From contig MU119205.1 in the NCBI GenBank assembly GCA_014904845.1, positions 372,001 through 436,000 of the forward strand: a stretch of DNA of 64,000 nucleotides, written 5' to 3'. The notes beneath the pieces were generated by a model. It saw nothing but the letters and a program-made list of their open reading frames with translations, did no database searches and was not told the DNA's origin. Position numbers and translations under genes: made by a program. Shown here in pieces: positions 49,147 through 61,105 of the stretch. How positions within the stretch are numbered: the first letter of the stretch is position 1; each line of letters starts with the position of its first letter. This stretch comes from Acephala macrosclerotiorum. Its lineage: Eukaryota; Ascomycota; Leotiomycetes; Helotiales; Mollisiaceae.

Positions 49147-51216
49147 ATGGCCTTGAAAGCAACGAATCTCCCACCTCTGGTACCATTTCCTGAAGCGGCT
49201 TGGAGGAATCATATTGTCCCAGAGGAATGGGAAGCTTGCCTTGATGCCTGGATCACTCTTGCTGGAGCGCATCTTTTGCTATCGACATCCGACTTCTTGC
49301 GAACATCTTGTAAAGATGATTCGATACCACCATTCCTCACTTCATACGCTACAGAAAATGCATTATCACATGATATCCTCACTGCAAATCCAGCAAAGAG
49401 TAAAAAAATGAGGAAACAATGCTATTTATTGTCACGGAGGCTATTGGAAAGTGACAATCCACCAGAGACGCTACTCCAATGGCAGTTCCTTTCAGATCTC
49501 AGCAAGATATATGGCAAAAATCATGGGGGTCAGGTCGTGGCTCTAGTCTGGAAACGACATCTTGCCTCTTTGGAAGCTTCAGTCGCCGCTCTCAAGTCTA
49601 GCCTGATCAAAGAATTGGATGCCGGACTTAAAGGAGACTTGAAGACCTCCGAAGCCTCTCTCAAACGACTGAATCATCTTCTTCACGCATCTCCACAAAC
49701 GGCCGCTTTCTTCATGGCCGGTAGCGATTTTCTGGACTCTCTGATCAGCTGCTATAAGCTGATGAACCCTCCATTACGAAAAGCCATCATCTCTACCACA
49801 TATCTGTGTGTGATTGGTCTCACGGAAGGAGAAAAGCCTAATTTCTCTTCATTGGTCGATCAATTGTATTCTTTGAAAGCTGCAGCAGAAGCACACAAAA
49901 CTGGCCCTACGAACGTCAACGATTCGATGGTCGCCGAGCTGGTGACTGCCACTCCTGTTTTGAAACAGGTCCAGCAGAGGATTGAAAGCTCGGGATCATC
50001 GTCAAGTAGAGCAAAGTCCGTTATAACTGTCTTGGAAGGGTTCAAGAAAGCAGGTGGAAGTGGGAGACCAAAAAATCTTGTGAAACGAAAAGTCAATAAG
50101 GGCAAAGGAATTGCTCTTGACGAGTATGGCCATGGCAGCCATGGACAGATTCATGTCCATATGATGAGTTTGATCTCCCAAGTACAAGATCTATTCCCGG
50201 ATCTTGGGTCAGCCTTCGTCGTCAAGTTGCTTGACGAATATAGCGATGATGTTGAGCAGGTGATAGCCCATCTCTTAGAAGACTCACTACCAGATCATCT
50301 CCAGAAAGCCGACCGGTCAGAGACATTGTAAGCATCATTCTGCTCTTTTGTTAATGTAATGCAGCTAACAATTTCCAGGGAGGTTGGACAATTCCAAGAC
50401 CACAAACCCGACATGGCACCCCACTCCACACCACCCCAAATGCCCACTCGCCGCAACGTCTTTGACGACGACGAATTCGACCAACTCGCAATTGACACCT
50501 CAAAGCTCCACTTCGGCCGCCGGGACCCCAACAAAACAGCCGACGACGTCCTCCAGGACCGTTCCACAGCCCCCAACAAAGCAGCTATCCTCTCGGCATT
50601 AGCAGCCTTCGACTCAGACGACGATGAACGAGACGATACTTACGATGTAGCCGACGTCGGCGGGACCGTCGATTCCGCAACCCCTGGCAACAACCCCGAG
50701 GAAGCAAGAGCAGATACGAGAGATGGCCAAGACGAAGCCCTTTTCCGAGCGTATAAAATCAGTCCAGATGTATTCGGTAGAGATGCTGCAACTCGGAGAG
50801 GAAAAGCAAGAGCTAGTCTAATAGAGGAGACGGGAATGACGGATGAAGCTATTGAGGGCTGGGGACTCATGCTCTCTCGAGATCCGAGACAGATGCGGAG
50901 ACTAGAAGCCAAATTTTCGAACTTTACGGGACAACAGAAGGAGCTTGCTCCTACGGCTTGGAGGGCGAGTCCTGCTGGTTCTGGAACGGAGGATTCTGAT
51001 ATTGATGGGAATGGGAGGGGGAGGGGTGGGTTTAGAGGAAGAGGTGCGCCGAGAGGCAGAGGGCGGGGACGAGGAGGGAATGTTGCGGGTCCGACTGGGG
51101 ATAAGGATACTGAGATCGCAAGACAGAGGAAGGAAGCGAACAAGGGGTCGAGAGCTAATCACAATAGGCGTGATCAGAGGGCGAGGAAAATGGCTCGAGG
51201 TGGCTTCCCTGGGTGA
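49147..51216 (+). CDS. CUE3: CUE-domain protein, Cue3/ASCC2-like ribosome quality-control trigger factor
   Basis: Two exons, 49147-50327 and 50379-51216, encode 672 residues. A large helical N-terminal region resembles ASCC2/Cue3 (WEACLDAWITLAGAHLLLS). The CUE ubiquitin-binding domain lies at about 335-380 (SLISQVQDLFPDLGSAFVVK, LLDEYSDDVEQVIAHLLED). The C-terminal third has NVFDDDEFDQLAIDTSKLHFG, a conserved feature of this family, and ends in an RGG-rich, basic stretch. Cue3/Rqt3 is part of the RQT complex that splits ubiquitinated collided ribosomes. The ATG at 49147 (AAAATGG) is the first in frame. Intron phase agrees (TT|G). Confidence 0.85.
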
Positions 51217-52070
51217 TGGATGATCGAATACTCATGAATAATGCTATCACGACATAGATGAGCCAATGAATGCAGAAGGCTTACATTGACATGTTCCTCC
51301 CTCCTCGCAGGCACAAGCTCACAGAAATGCTCTGAGTTTCTGACCTTCAGAAGTGCCTCGCCTTGTGTGCAATGTCCGAAATTGAGTTAGATCACAACTT
51401 CATGTTACTCTATCACAATGCTAAGACCTAGGACGTGCTTTGAGACCAGATGCTCACTCCCTTTTAGGGACATGAGTTCCAGACTTCAAATCAGACATTT
51501 TTAAGCCGATATGAAGGCGCGAAATCACGCCTTGAGGACGGACCATTGGCAAAAATTTCAGTGTCCGGCCGACTGAGTGTTCAGCTAAGAATGAGACTCT
51601 AAGGGCAATTAGCAGAACAGGACGGACGTTCAAATTTCGAATGTCGAAGGTGGGTACACCTGTTCTGCTTCAATTCAATCTCGTTTAGTCAGCCCTTCCT
51701 TGTGCATTGCTCAGATTCTACAATATCGCTGGCATGTTGCAAGATTGAAAGGATGAGATGTTGGTTGGAAGAAATTCATTGCAAGGAATATGATCGCCAC
51801 AATTCAAGATCAAGCAGAACCATACCCAGTACAGCCTCCTGATAAATAGACGAAAGCCACAGGACCTTCCCAAGTCCTGTAATCCTATGCCGTCCGAACC
51901 ATTGAAATACGCCCAAGCCAGCTAAGATGGCATAATGCAAATGCAAATCAGAGAACCCCACAAAATACACTGGCTCCACGCCATTTCCCAACCAGTGCAT
52001 GCTGTCAAGGTATCTTATACAAAATCATACAGTATCCAAATGGATAAAACGCTAGATGTTTCTTCGTTTG
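51217..52070. other. Convergent intergenic region
   Basis: About 850 bp between the CUE3-like and INP1 stop codons. No supported gene or repeat. Confidence 0.5.
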
Positions 52071-54127
52071 TTAATCGACTTCCCAACTTCCGCCCGTACT
52101 ACTGCTTGTACTCTTGGCTCTGTTCTGAGCGTGGGTAGGACGCATGTTGTAGTCGTCTTCGAACCACGGGTCGCTGCCATATTCGTCTTCGAAGTCCCAG
52201 TGAACTGCTTCTCCGTGGCTCGAGAGCATACCTCTCCATTCACCAGCAGCAATCTTTGAGGCTATGCTAATCATCAGGTGGAAGAGATGGCTGGGAGGAC
52301 TCATCAGGATCTCGCATGTCTTTTGGATGATTGCTGTAGGTAGATGTCGAGCTGTCTGAAGTCTCCGAGAACGCCGGCGAGGAGGAGAGAAGAGGTTGAC
52401 AGCAGGAGGTAGAGGCGAGAGGGCTCTTCGACGAGAGTTGCTGCTTGTTGTCGCTCGATGGCGGATAGCTGGCCGGATCGTCGGTGGTGTCACAACCTCA
52501 GAGGGTTCTTCATCCGACTTTTCGCTTCCATCATTTATTAAAGTAGGGGTTTTAGGTGGTGGGGTTGCGCATCTAGGAGCAGACGCTGAGGCATTGTCAG
52601 CATTCACGTCCCAGATGCGTAGTGTTTCAGGTAAGACAGTCTGCTCCGACGTGTCACACGTGTGAAGAGGACGCTTCGGTAGGATGATGTTCTCATGCGG
52701 GTATGGGTAGGTCTCGACCGGTGAAGATGGCTGAGAAAAAGGTGGACTTGGTGGTGCTAATGGAGAATGCCATGACTGCACACTATGGAATGATTCGACG
52801 CTAGACGAGAAGTCCGAGTTCGACTCGACAATGGTTGAATATCTGAGAGGAGATGTTGATTTGGTCCTGTGCTTGGAAGGCGGGCTTGTGACTAGCGAGA
52901 GCACTGGAGGTGCAGTAACTGATCTGCTGCAATTCTGAAGAGCCTGGGGCTTTTCGCGCTCCGGCTCGGTGGTCAATGGTTGAAAGAATGTTGGGACGTG
53001 GGCTCTGGGTGTCAAGCCGGTGTCGTCAGTAGCATCACTAAAGCTGTCATTGTCCTCTTCAGAGTCGACGTAGCTATCGAATCTGTACTCTGAGTCAGGG
53101 CTTTCAAGCAGCGATGGCTGTAACGAGTCGTCATTAAAATCCGGTATAATTTCCGGCGGAACCACATCCTTTGTCGGTACGTTCGTATCGTCGTGAGGTA
53201 TCACTTGTGCTTCCTCATCGACTAATAAATTGCTCTCGTCTGAAGTTGTACGTTTAGTCTCTTGGGTCTGTGACAGAATCTCAATTTCCGAGATGAGATG
53301 TGGTACGTCCGGCTTCTGGAGAGGGGTTGACAGGCGGTCGGATACAATTGGAGGCGAGGCGAACTCGGCACGGTGAGGAGTCGTTGGAGTCTTTCTGGGT
53401 GTTAGTGAAATAGAACTAGCTCTTGAGCGACTATCGCCGAAAGCTTCTTCGTTCTTTGGCCTCTCCACTGGTCGCCATGGCCTCTTCTTTACCGGCGTTG
53501 GCTCTTCCGGAAGCTCCACGATGAAATCTCTCTGGAATGGACATGGAGTCTTCTCAAACCGAAGGACTTGCTCTAGGACCTTCTTGAGATCTTCAACTCC
53601 AAGCTTCTCTTCTGTAGTCTTGTTTGGAACTTCAATCCGCCAATATTGAGGTGGTCTGATTTGTAGAACGAACTTGCTATCGCCATCTACACACCATGCT
53701 TGTGATTTTGGTAGTATTGGTCGCAAAGCGTTTTGGCAATTGAGGAAGGCAACGGATCCAGGGGCTCGATATATTCGCAGAGCACCTACAGTGAAGCAAT
53801 TAGCTATAACTCTTCCAACATAAATCGAACCACTTTTGATCCGATGAACGATTGCGTACCAACTGCGATAGTTCTCTCAAAACGCGACACCCATGATAAT
53901 GTTCCTGGTAGCTCTTCCACCGCCGGACTTCCGCTACTCGAACTTGGCCGTGATGAGGATATGGACGTAGCTGCTGCCTTTCCTGCGTTGAATTGTATGA
54001 TTCGGACGTATGGTAGATTGTATAGGATTTCGATTTGGGGATCTGGACTTGATGCCGTTTTCGTCGCTTGTGGTGAAAGACTGAATGAGCGCTTCACAGC
54101 GGGCGTTGTTGGTGTCATTGAAGCCAT
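52071..54127 (-). CDS. INP1: Inp1, inheritance of peroxisomes protein 1
   Basis: Two exons on the minus strand, 54127-53860 and 53785-52071, encode 660 residues. The conserved Inp1 core spans the joint: LPGTLSWVSRFERTIAVG then ALRIYRAPGSVAFLNCQNAL and RPILPKSQAWCVDGDSKFVL, followed by PPQYWRIEVPN. The long remainder is disordered, Ser/Pro-rich. A conserved C-terminal helix (LFHLMISIASKIAAGEWRG) follows. Inp1 tethers peroxisomes at the mother-cell cortex in yeast; in filamentous fungi a peroxisome-distribution role is inferred. Intron phase agrees (G|GT). It diverges from the UsgS gene. Confidence 0.88.
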
Positions 54128-54564
54128 TATGAGCTTCTCTCAAAGAATTGAGTTTCTCTATGCCTGGTGATCATGATCATGCGAGGCTGAGGAGAGATGG
54201 TGGGGAGCGTTTGAGGTTTCGTCTGACCTGGTCAATCTGATGCATGCAGTGCGCCGCTCAATTCTCCGGGGTATTCTTGGCGACTTATGTAGCTTTGAGT
54301 TAGCTGTGTATCAATTGAGTTGTGCAACAGAGTGCAGCGTATCATCTGAGGAAAGCATCGCGATTGTTTGACAAGAGAAGACGTTGGTACAGGTCCTTGA
54401 GATGCATGCGTGCTTGATTGTGAGCGACGCGTTGGGGCTGAAGAAGTCCCAGCCTCCTCACGCGAGGCGTCCAAATTCCAGCCCCACCAGCTCTGACGAA
54501 GCTGGAGAACCTTGGTCTTCTTTCCAACCTTGAGCTTGCAAATTCTTCGATATCACCGCCAACT
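54128..54564. promoter_or_regulatory. Divergent promoter region of INP1 and the UsgS gene
   Basis: The 437 bp between divergent ATG codons hold both promoters; no gene or specific site is supported. Confidence 0.4.
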
Positions 54565-56095
54565 ATGTCTCAAGACAGATCCCGTACGCAGAGGCCACTT
54601 CTTACTCAGGAGCAACTCAAGAAGAAGTTGCAAGTTACGAACTTTGACCCAAATGCTATCCTTCGAGGTGCACAACTCACCGTTGTGGGAGGTTAGTACC
54701 TTGATGGCCAGCTATCAATACCTTTATTGACGACTTGAAGCTCTGAGAGCGTTGCAGAATCCTGCCCTCTTCACATCCGAGCATTATAAGCAAGCTGCTG
54801 TCGCTGTTGCGGCTGGCATTGCCATTCGTGTTGCAATCAGTATTCCAGTATGAAAGGCCCAGCTTAGCTCTGACAAAAGTCGAGAGTCCTAACATTTGCA
54901 CAGATTATTGGCATAAAAGTATTCCTGTGGTTCCTATCTTTCATTTTCAATTTCGAGCACGCTACTTGGGACGATACCATTGTCAATGGTCTCGATTTCA
55001 TCTCGAAATATGTCTTGCAAGTGCCTTTCTTCCTTATGACTATGATGAGATATGTTACGCCAACTCTTGATAACATGTAAGTTCCCCTCCTGTACATTTA
55101 GATGTCCTCTAATGTCCCTAGGTTCATGGACTCGTAAGTCAACCTCTACTCCTTTCAAACTTTCGGCTCACACCCGCTTCGATTATCTTGGGTCGACGAA
55201 ACATACTACAAGAAACATGAAGGAGAAGATCCGTCCACTTTACGAGAAACATACTACCCCAATCTGCGAAAGTATTCAACAAGAGATGGAAGCACACACT
55301 CCAAGAGCACAGCAGAAGCTATCACAATGTTCTTGATGAGATTCGGCAAGAAAGCAGGATTATCCCTAGCAGTCTTCGCCCTCTCTTACATCCCATACAT
55401 CGGACGATTGGTCCTTCCCGCAGCAAGTTTCTACACTTTCCAAAAGGTGGCAGGTCTGGGTCCGGCCGGTATCATTTTCGGAACAGGCATTTTCTTGCCT
55501 AGACGATACCTTATAATCTTCTTACAGAGCTACTTTTCTTCAAGAACCTTAATGAGAGAATTGGTATGTCTCCTCCTACACACCTGGATTTTCACTTCTC
55601 AATGTTGGTCATTGGCCTCAGAACTTGAACCTGTTTTAAAAATCCAAATTTTTATCCTGTTTCTGCTACATTTACTGATGGAACACCCAGCTTGAACCGT
55701 ACTTTTCACGAATCCATTTTACGAAAGAGCAAAAGAAACACTGGTTTCATGATCGAGAAGGACTTCTATTCGGGTTTGGTGTTGGATTCTATATCTTCCT
55801 ACGAATCCCTCTTCTGGGCGTCCTTATCTACGGTATCGCTGAAGCATCGACGGCATATCTCATCACCAAGATCACTGACCCTCCACCACCTCCCAGCCAG
55901 AGTGAGGGTTTCGCTGCGAGTCAGCAAGAATGGAGAAACAAGCACGAGTTTCTGAATCTCAAACTCTTGGACTTAGATGTACACCAGGACCATGCCCAAC
56001 ATCCAGCAGCACCGAATCCAATTAGCACCCAAGGAACATCCTCAGGAATTCCATCCTCCCCGCCGCCTCCATATACAGAAATGAGGTCTAGGTAG
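54565..56095 (+). CDS. UsgS/EI24-like multi-pass membrane protein with a damaged splice acceptor
   Basis: Exons are 54565-54691, 54741-54847, 54904-55076, 55122-55133 (12 nt), 55182-55563 and 55691-56095, giving 401 residues if intron 4 is removed. The protein has several membrane spans (FLWFLSFIFNFEHATWDDT, FALSYIPYIGRLVLPAASF, FGFGVGFYIFLRIPLLGVL) and a Pro-rich tail, as in fungal UsgS/EI24-like proteins; their role is unclear, possibly in lipid-droplet or ER membranes. After FMDS, a perfect GTAAGT donor at 55134 is followed by an in-frame stop. The only boundary that restores the conserved MDSLSWVDETYY joint is 55181/55182, where the intron ends TTCG rather than AG. No AG lies in between. 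So the gene carries a lost acceptor, a sequencing error, or a non-canonical splice. Confidence 0.78.
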
Positions 56096-56606
56096 AACCT
56101 ATGCTTGGCCATGGAAGCTGTATCTCTCTGTATATCAAGAAAAGTACTGACGTCAGCCATGAAAGCAACGGAGTTATGACAACGGAAAAAGACTTGATGT
56201 ACATAATAATAATTAGCCGTTATTGCAATCAGCCTTCGCAATGCCGAGCATACTCCATATCGGAACCCCTGAGTCTGGAATCAAACCCCGCAGTTTGTCG
56301 CTGCTGAGTGGTAGTTGGGTGTATCGATCAGCGTTATGCTAAAGAGGGGCAGTGGTGGTCTAGCCGATAACGAAGCCTCCCTTATCGTGATGCTGCACTA
56401 CCACTACCCACGCTATTCGTTCTTGGTTACATGTAGGTTGATGGTAAATACATGACCAATGGTACATTGCGGGGTCCAGGGAATTAAATGATATATTCTT
56501 CCTCTCATCCTTTCTTCTTACACCTCTGTGTTCTCAATTGTTTTCTCGTTCTCAACATCGTCCATTTCCGGGAATCAGCTACCCCGCCAAGTACACTTCA
56601 ATCACC
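56096..56606. promoter_or_regulatory. Formamidase promoter with a palindromic GATA pair
   Basis: No gene is seen. An interrupted inverted repeat spans 56347-56409: arms GGGCAGTGGTGGT and ACTACCACTACCC (11 of 13 pair, plus a G-T). Nested inside it are CGATAA (56365-56370) and TTATCG (56382-56387), two HGATAR sites in opposite orientation. They lie about 220-240 bp ahead of the formamidase ATG. Formamidase genes are known AreA (GATA factor) targets in Aspergillus, so nitrogen control is a reasonable inference. Confidence 0.5.
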
Positions 56607-58605
56607 ATGGGCCTTACAGAGATCCGCAACGTCTGCCCCGTCTCTCTAGACATCCCAGCAGAGAAACAAGAGAAGTTACACAACAGATGGCATCCCGATA
56701 TTCCCTTCGCAGGCACGATCAAGAATGGAGAGACTGTCAAGATTGAGTGTGTAAGTTTTCTTGGTCATTGGTCTTGGCCGCGGGGTAACAGAAGTCATAG
56801 GTCGATTGGACGGGTGGTCAGATTGGTGTGTCCCTAATTTCAGACTTGATGATGAGGGTGAGGATGTTGATGAGTGGACAGGCAATAATGACAGTGCGGA
56901 TGATATGAAAAATGTTGATCTGACGAGAATCCATTACTTGTCTGGACCGTTTGAGATTGAGACTGCGGAGCCGGGAGATGTGCTCCTGGTGGAGATTATG
57001 GATGTGCAGCCGCATGACAAACATCCTTGGGGATTGTAAGTGTTTGGGATCTCTGATATGGGCTTGACTGACTTGTTGACAGTACTGGTTTGTGATGCTT
57101 GGAAGCTTTTAAGGGCTCACATGTTGATGGTCATGCAGGAGTATTCGACAAGAACAACGGCGGAGGCTTCCTTGATGAGATTTATCCAACTGCGTAAGCC
57201 CCGGACTCTATGTTCAGTTTCTCTGTTGTTTTTCATTCCCTTCAAGTTGAGGTAGTCATTGTGCAGCCAATGGCTTTGAGTCTCTTGGTACCCTCCAACT
57301 TGCGGCTTCCGCTACACTGTTTATGGAGGTTTTCGGAGCCATGAGCTTAGGAATGACCACTCTTGAGACGCGAATTTGTTCCATAGCGGACTTAGTGATG
57401 TAAGACATTGATCGAGCAACACTTAGTCGACCTTCAAATTTGATGATCTATACTCAATCTTCTTCCTTTACATCCTGGTTCATATCTAACTGGTCTTCAA
57501 CACAGGGCAAAGGCAATTTGGGACTTCGAAGGCATCTATTGCACCTCACGCCACATCCCTCACGTCAAGTTCCCAGGCCTCATTCACCCCGGAATCCTAG
57601 GCTGTGCTCCCTCCGCCGAAGTCCTCGCAACATGGAACAAGCGAGAAGGAGAACTAATCGCAGCCAACAAACTCGACCGCATCGTCGCCCAACCTCCCAA
57701 CCCAGAAAACGTCCACGCCGGCTCCGCCTCCGAAGACGTCAAAGCCAAAGTCGGCCGCGAAGGAGCCCGCACCATTCCCGGCCGCCCCGAACACGGCGGA
57801 AACTGTGACATCAAGAACCTTTCTCGGGGCTCCAAAGTCTATCTTCCAATCCACGTCAAGGGTGCCAAATTCTCCGTCGGAGACTTGCATTTTTCTCAAG
57901 GTGATGGAGAGATTAGTTTCTGTGGTGCTATTGAGATGAGTGGTGTCATTACGATCAATTTTAAGGTGATGAAGAATGGGATGGCGGATCTGGGGATGAA
58001 GAGTCCGTTGTATCTTCCTGGACCAGTGGAGCCGCATTATGGGCCTGGACGATATTTGACGTTTGAGGGGTTTAGTGTTGATCATCATGGAAAGCAGCAT
58101 TATATGGATGTTACGGTTGCTTATAGGGAGACTACGTTGAGTAAGTTCTTTCGCTTGAACAATGCTTGAAAGACAACGGCTAATAAGTGAGTAGGATGCA
58201 TTGAGTATCTACGACGATTTGGGTACTCTGACTACCAAGTCTACTTGCTTCTCTCTTGTGCCCCCGTCCAAGGTCACGTCGCAGGTATTGTTGATATCCC
58301 CAAGTAAGTCCCAATTTAATCCTTAACCACTTTCCCTTTACCCTTTTCACCTCCTCGCCTCCCCCACACCCTTTCCCCTTTCACCTAGCTGACACATCCA
58401 CAGCGCATGTACAACCCTCGGCCTCCCAATGGACATCTTCGACTTCGACATCTCCCCCACCGGCCCAGCCAAGAAACTCGACATGGGAAGCTGTGCATTC
58501 GAAACCGGCGTCACAGAAGGCAAGATCACCAAGGGAGGTGCAAATAGTGAACATAGTTTCGGTGGCGGATTGACAGTTAAGGAGACGAGTGTTGTGGAGA
58601 GTTAA
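56607..58605 (+). CDS. fmdS: Formamidase (acetamidase/formamidase family)
   Basis: Eight exons (56607-56750, 56801-56825, 56882-57035, 57083-57087, 57139-57193, 57506-58140, 58195-58303, 58404-58605) encode 442 residues. Signatures: CVDWTGGQIGNNDSADDM, LSGPFEIETAEPGDVLLVE, GIYCTSRHIPHVKFPGLIHP, GRPEHGGNCDIKNLSRGSK, VGDLHFSQGDGEISFCGAIE. The enzyme releases ammonia from formamide (EC 3.5.1.49), giving nitrogen and formate. Exon 4 is only 5 nt (TACTG); without it and its two introns the HPWGFTGVFDKNN joint cannot form. Intron 5 is 312 nt, much longer than the rest. Every phase agrees. Formamide is also the product of cyanide hydratases, though the nitrilase at 6.8 kb is not clearly of that type. 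Confidence 0.93.
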
Positions 58606-59213
58606 AGAAAAAGGTTGTTGGTTCTTGAGCTTGAGGTCTTGTATGACGAGATGATATGGGTGGGGGGATTGCTGGTTTTGAGGAAGGTTTGGAGATGGAG
58701 ATGAGCAGGAACGTGAGGTGGGAGACTGCTATGTTTGATGAGAGCTCAATGAAACGAAGGAGTTAATTGTCTATGCTGAAGTTTTTAACCAGCTTTGCAA
58801 GTTCTGCTTCGTGAATGTCGGTAAATGGAGCAGATCTCAAGAGAATAATTGCTAGTTTGCATGTACCAAGTCCCTACTTGACCAATTCTTAGATTCACAT
58901 CTGATGAGATTATGAGAAGTCATTTTTAGAGGTGATAGCATTGTAATTAGAGGAGGTGAGTCGATCTAACTTTCCTGCTTTCTAAATTGTCATAGTCGCA
59001 GACTTTATTTTCATACGAGATCATAACAACATCATCGCATATTCAAAACGGAATCAGTATTTTATCCCTGACAGAAGTGACCTGCTGTTTGTGCCTGCAT
59101 TTGCTATTCAAAGGCCCATAAGCCAGATTCATAATAGAGGTACATAATCAATGAACGCCCTCAAAATGCACCTTGCCTCTCAGATATCCACCAACTCCAT
59201 TCCTGTTCAATGC
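58606..59213. other. Convergent intergenic region
   Basis: The 608 bp between the formamidase and nucleoporin stop codons show no supported gene. Confidence 0.5.
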
Positions 59214-61105
59214 TCAAAAGTCCCAATGACACATCTCCTGTAATGGTGGCATCGTAGGCATAATTCCATCCTTGAATCTGCCATTTTGTCTCGCATACTC
59301 GTATGCATCCTTGGTCACTTGATTGTACCGATCGGCAGGCAAATATGCTTGTGGATCGTGTGCTGGTGGACCGTTCGGGAACCATATTCTCTCCCACTTC
59401 CCAGCTCTATTCGTGAATCCTGGTATCTGTTCCTTATTGTAGATGACCCTATTACCTTTGAAGGTGAGTAGTCTGCCGTTCGCGTCGCGGGTAGAATAGG
59501 CGTTAATATCTGTCTGTCCAGACGAGACCCCCTTCGTGAAGCCATTCATGCCAGATTGACCGCTGTGGCCGTTTTGTACTTGTGGAGGCCGTGGAGCACC
59601 CAAGGCAGGAGGAGGATTTACATTACTTGGTCCCGTTGGTGGTGGTCGTCCAAAGCCAGAGAAAGCAGCAGGCGTTGGTTGTGGATTCCCAAATGCATTG
59701 GGGTTAGCAGTACTAGGCTGGCTGAAGGCAGGGGGAAAACCTGGTTGAGATGGTGCACTAAAGGGATTAGCTGGAGCTGGAGACGGTGCTCCGAATGGAT
59801 TCGGCTGTGCTGGCTGACTTGATGCGCCGAAGGGATTGGCGTTTGGAATTGGCTTTTGTGCAAATGGATTTGCTTGGGCTGGTTGCGATGGCGCTCCGAA
59901 GGGACTCGATGTAGCAGGCTGTGACGGTGCCCCAAATGGGCTGGATGCTGCCGGTTGTGATGGGGTGCCAAATGGATTGGATACTGCTGGCTGTGATGGG
60001 GCGCCAAATGCCGTCGATGTTGCTGGCTGTCCGAAAACACTCTTACCTACTCCAAGGGAAGCAAACCCACCACCAGACGGTGCTCCAAAGGGATTTGGTT
60101 TCTGGCCTAATTGAGCAGGTTGACCGAATGTTCCCGTCGTACCTAGCTGAGAAGGTTGACCAAAAGCTCCTGTATTGCCTAGTTGGGATGGTTGGCCAAA
60201 AGCACTTGTCGTGCCTAATTGTGAAGGAGCTCCAAAGGCCGGAGTTGAAGCACCAAAAGGATTTGGTTTCTGGCCAAGCTGTGATGGTTTTCCGAAAGCT
60301 CCAGTAGAAGGTGCTCCAAATGCTGTGGTAGTGCTGGGCTGGCTCGGTGCTCCAAAAGCGGGGGTTGGAGTTGCTCCGAAGGGGGTCGTCGAGCCGCCAA
60401 AGGGATTTGGTTGTGCTCCAGGTCCTGCTTGACCCGCTTTGACTATGTCTATCCGATTCGGGTGCTCTTTCTCGGCATTGATGAGGTACTGTATAGCTGA
60501 GTCGATGTTGTTGATCGCAGTCTGCATCTGTTGCTCCGATTGTTGGACTAGGGCTTCTGCTTCGTGTACCTGTGGCGAATCAGCATCCAGAGCTTCACTT
60601 CAAATGGACCAACATACCACCTGTTGAGGATTGCCAGCTGCCAAGCCCATATAATGCAGTAGTCTCATCTCCTCAAAACTCTGCTCTCGTGGGAGACCTC
60701 CGAACAATTGCGCAGGCGCAAACCTCCCGGGCCCATACGCGGACAATATCCATTGCGGCCTCTCGTTCGTAAGATCGGTGAGTATGGCATTCTTGTCGAG
60801 TTGGTATGGAAGGGTCTGATTCGAGGATGAAGCTGTAAGAATATTAGCATGCTTAACCTCGAAGTTATTGATTTCTTACATCCACTTTGATAGCTATTGT
60901 CGTTGCGCGAGTTCGAGTTCGAGTTGGAATCGGCAAGGGCTCCAAAGCGATTGCCGTTGACAAAACTTCCTCCTCGATTTACCGGATGCTCGAATCTGCA
61001 TCTCTCTGCGAAGACATATTAGCTCTTGTTGCATAGTCTTTTGAGGATACCCGTACCCGCAAAGCGACAGTTTCCTTCCAGCCAGAATTTGCAAACTGGA
61101 GGCAT
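59214..61105 (-). CDS. NUP42: CCCH-zinc-finger FG nucleoporin, Nup42/Amo1-like
   Basis: Four exons on the minus strand, 61105-61057, 61005-60880, 60832-60618 and 60569-59214, encode 581 residues. A CCCH finger opens the protein: Cys5, Cys13, Cys19, His23 (C-x7-C-x5-C-x3-H), split by intron 1. A conserved segment (ILTDLTNERPQWILSAYGPG) and a coiled helix (ALVQQSEQQMQTAINNIDSA) follow. About 230 residues of FG repeats come next (many FGAPSQ, FGQPSQ and PNPFG units). A conserved C-terminal block (KGNRVIYNKEQIPGFTNRAG, WERIWFPNGPP) ends it. This is the layout of fission yeast Amo1 and yeast Nup42, on the cytoplasmic side of the nuclear pore, which aids mRNA export with Gle1/Dbp5. Confidence 0.88.
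59640..60430 (-). repeat. FG-repeat coding array in the nucleoporin gene
   Basis: Degenerate tandem repeats encode FGAPSQP-, FGQPSQL- and NPFG-type units over about 260 codons. They are the expected FG domain of this nucleoporin, not a mobile repeat. Copy number is likely to vary between strains. Confidence 0.85.

Noticed and set aside
56347..56409. Possible tRNA or small RNA gene from the nested hairpin
   Set aside because: No tRNA arm lengths, A-box or B-box consensus fit; the inverted repeat is better read as a promoter element.
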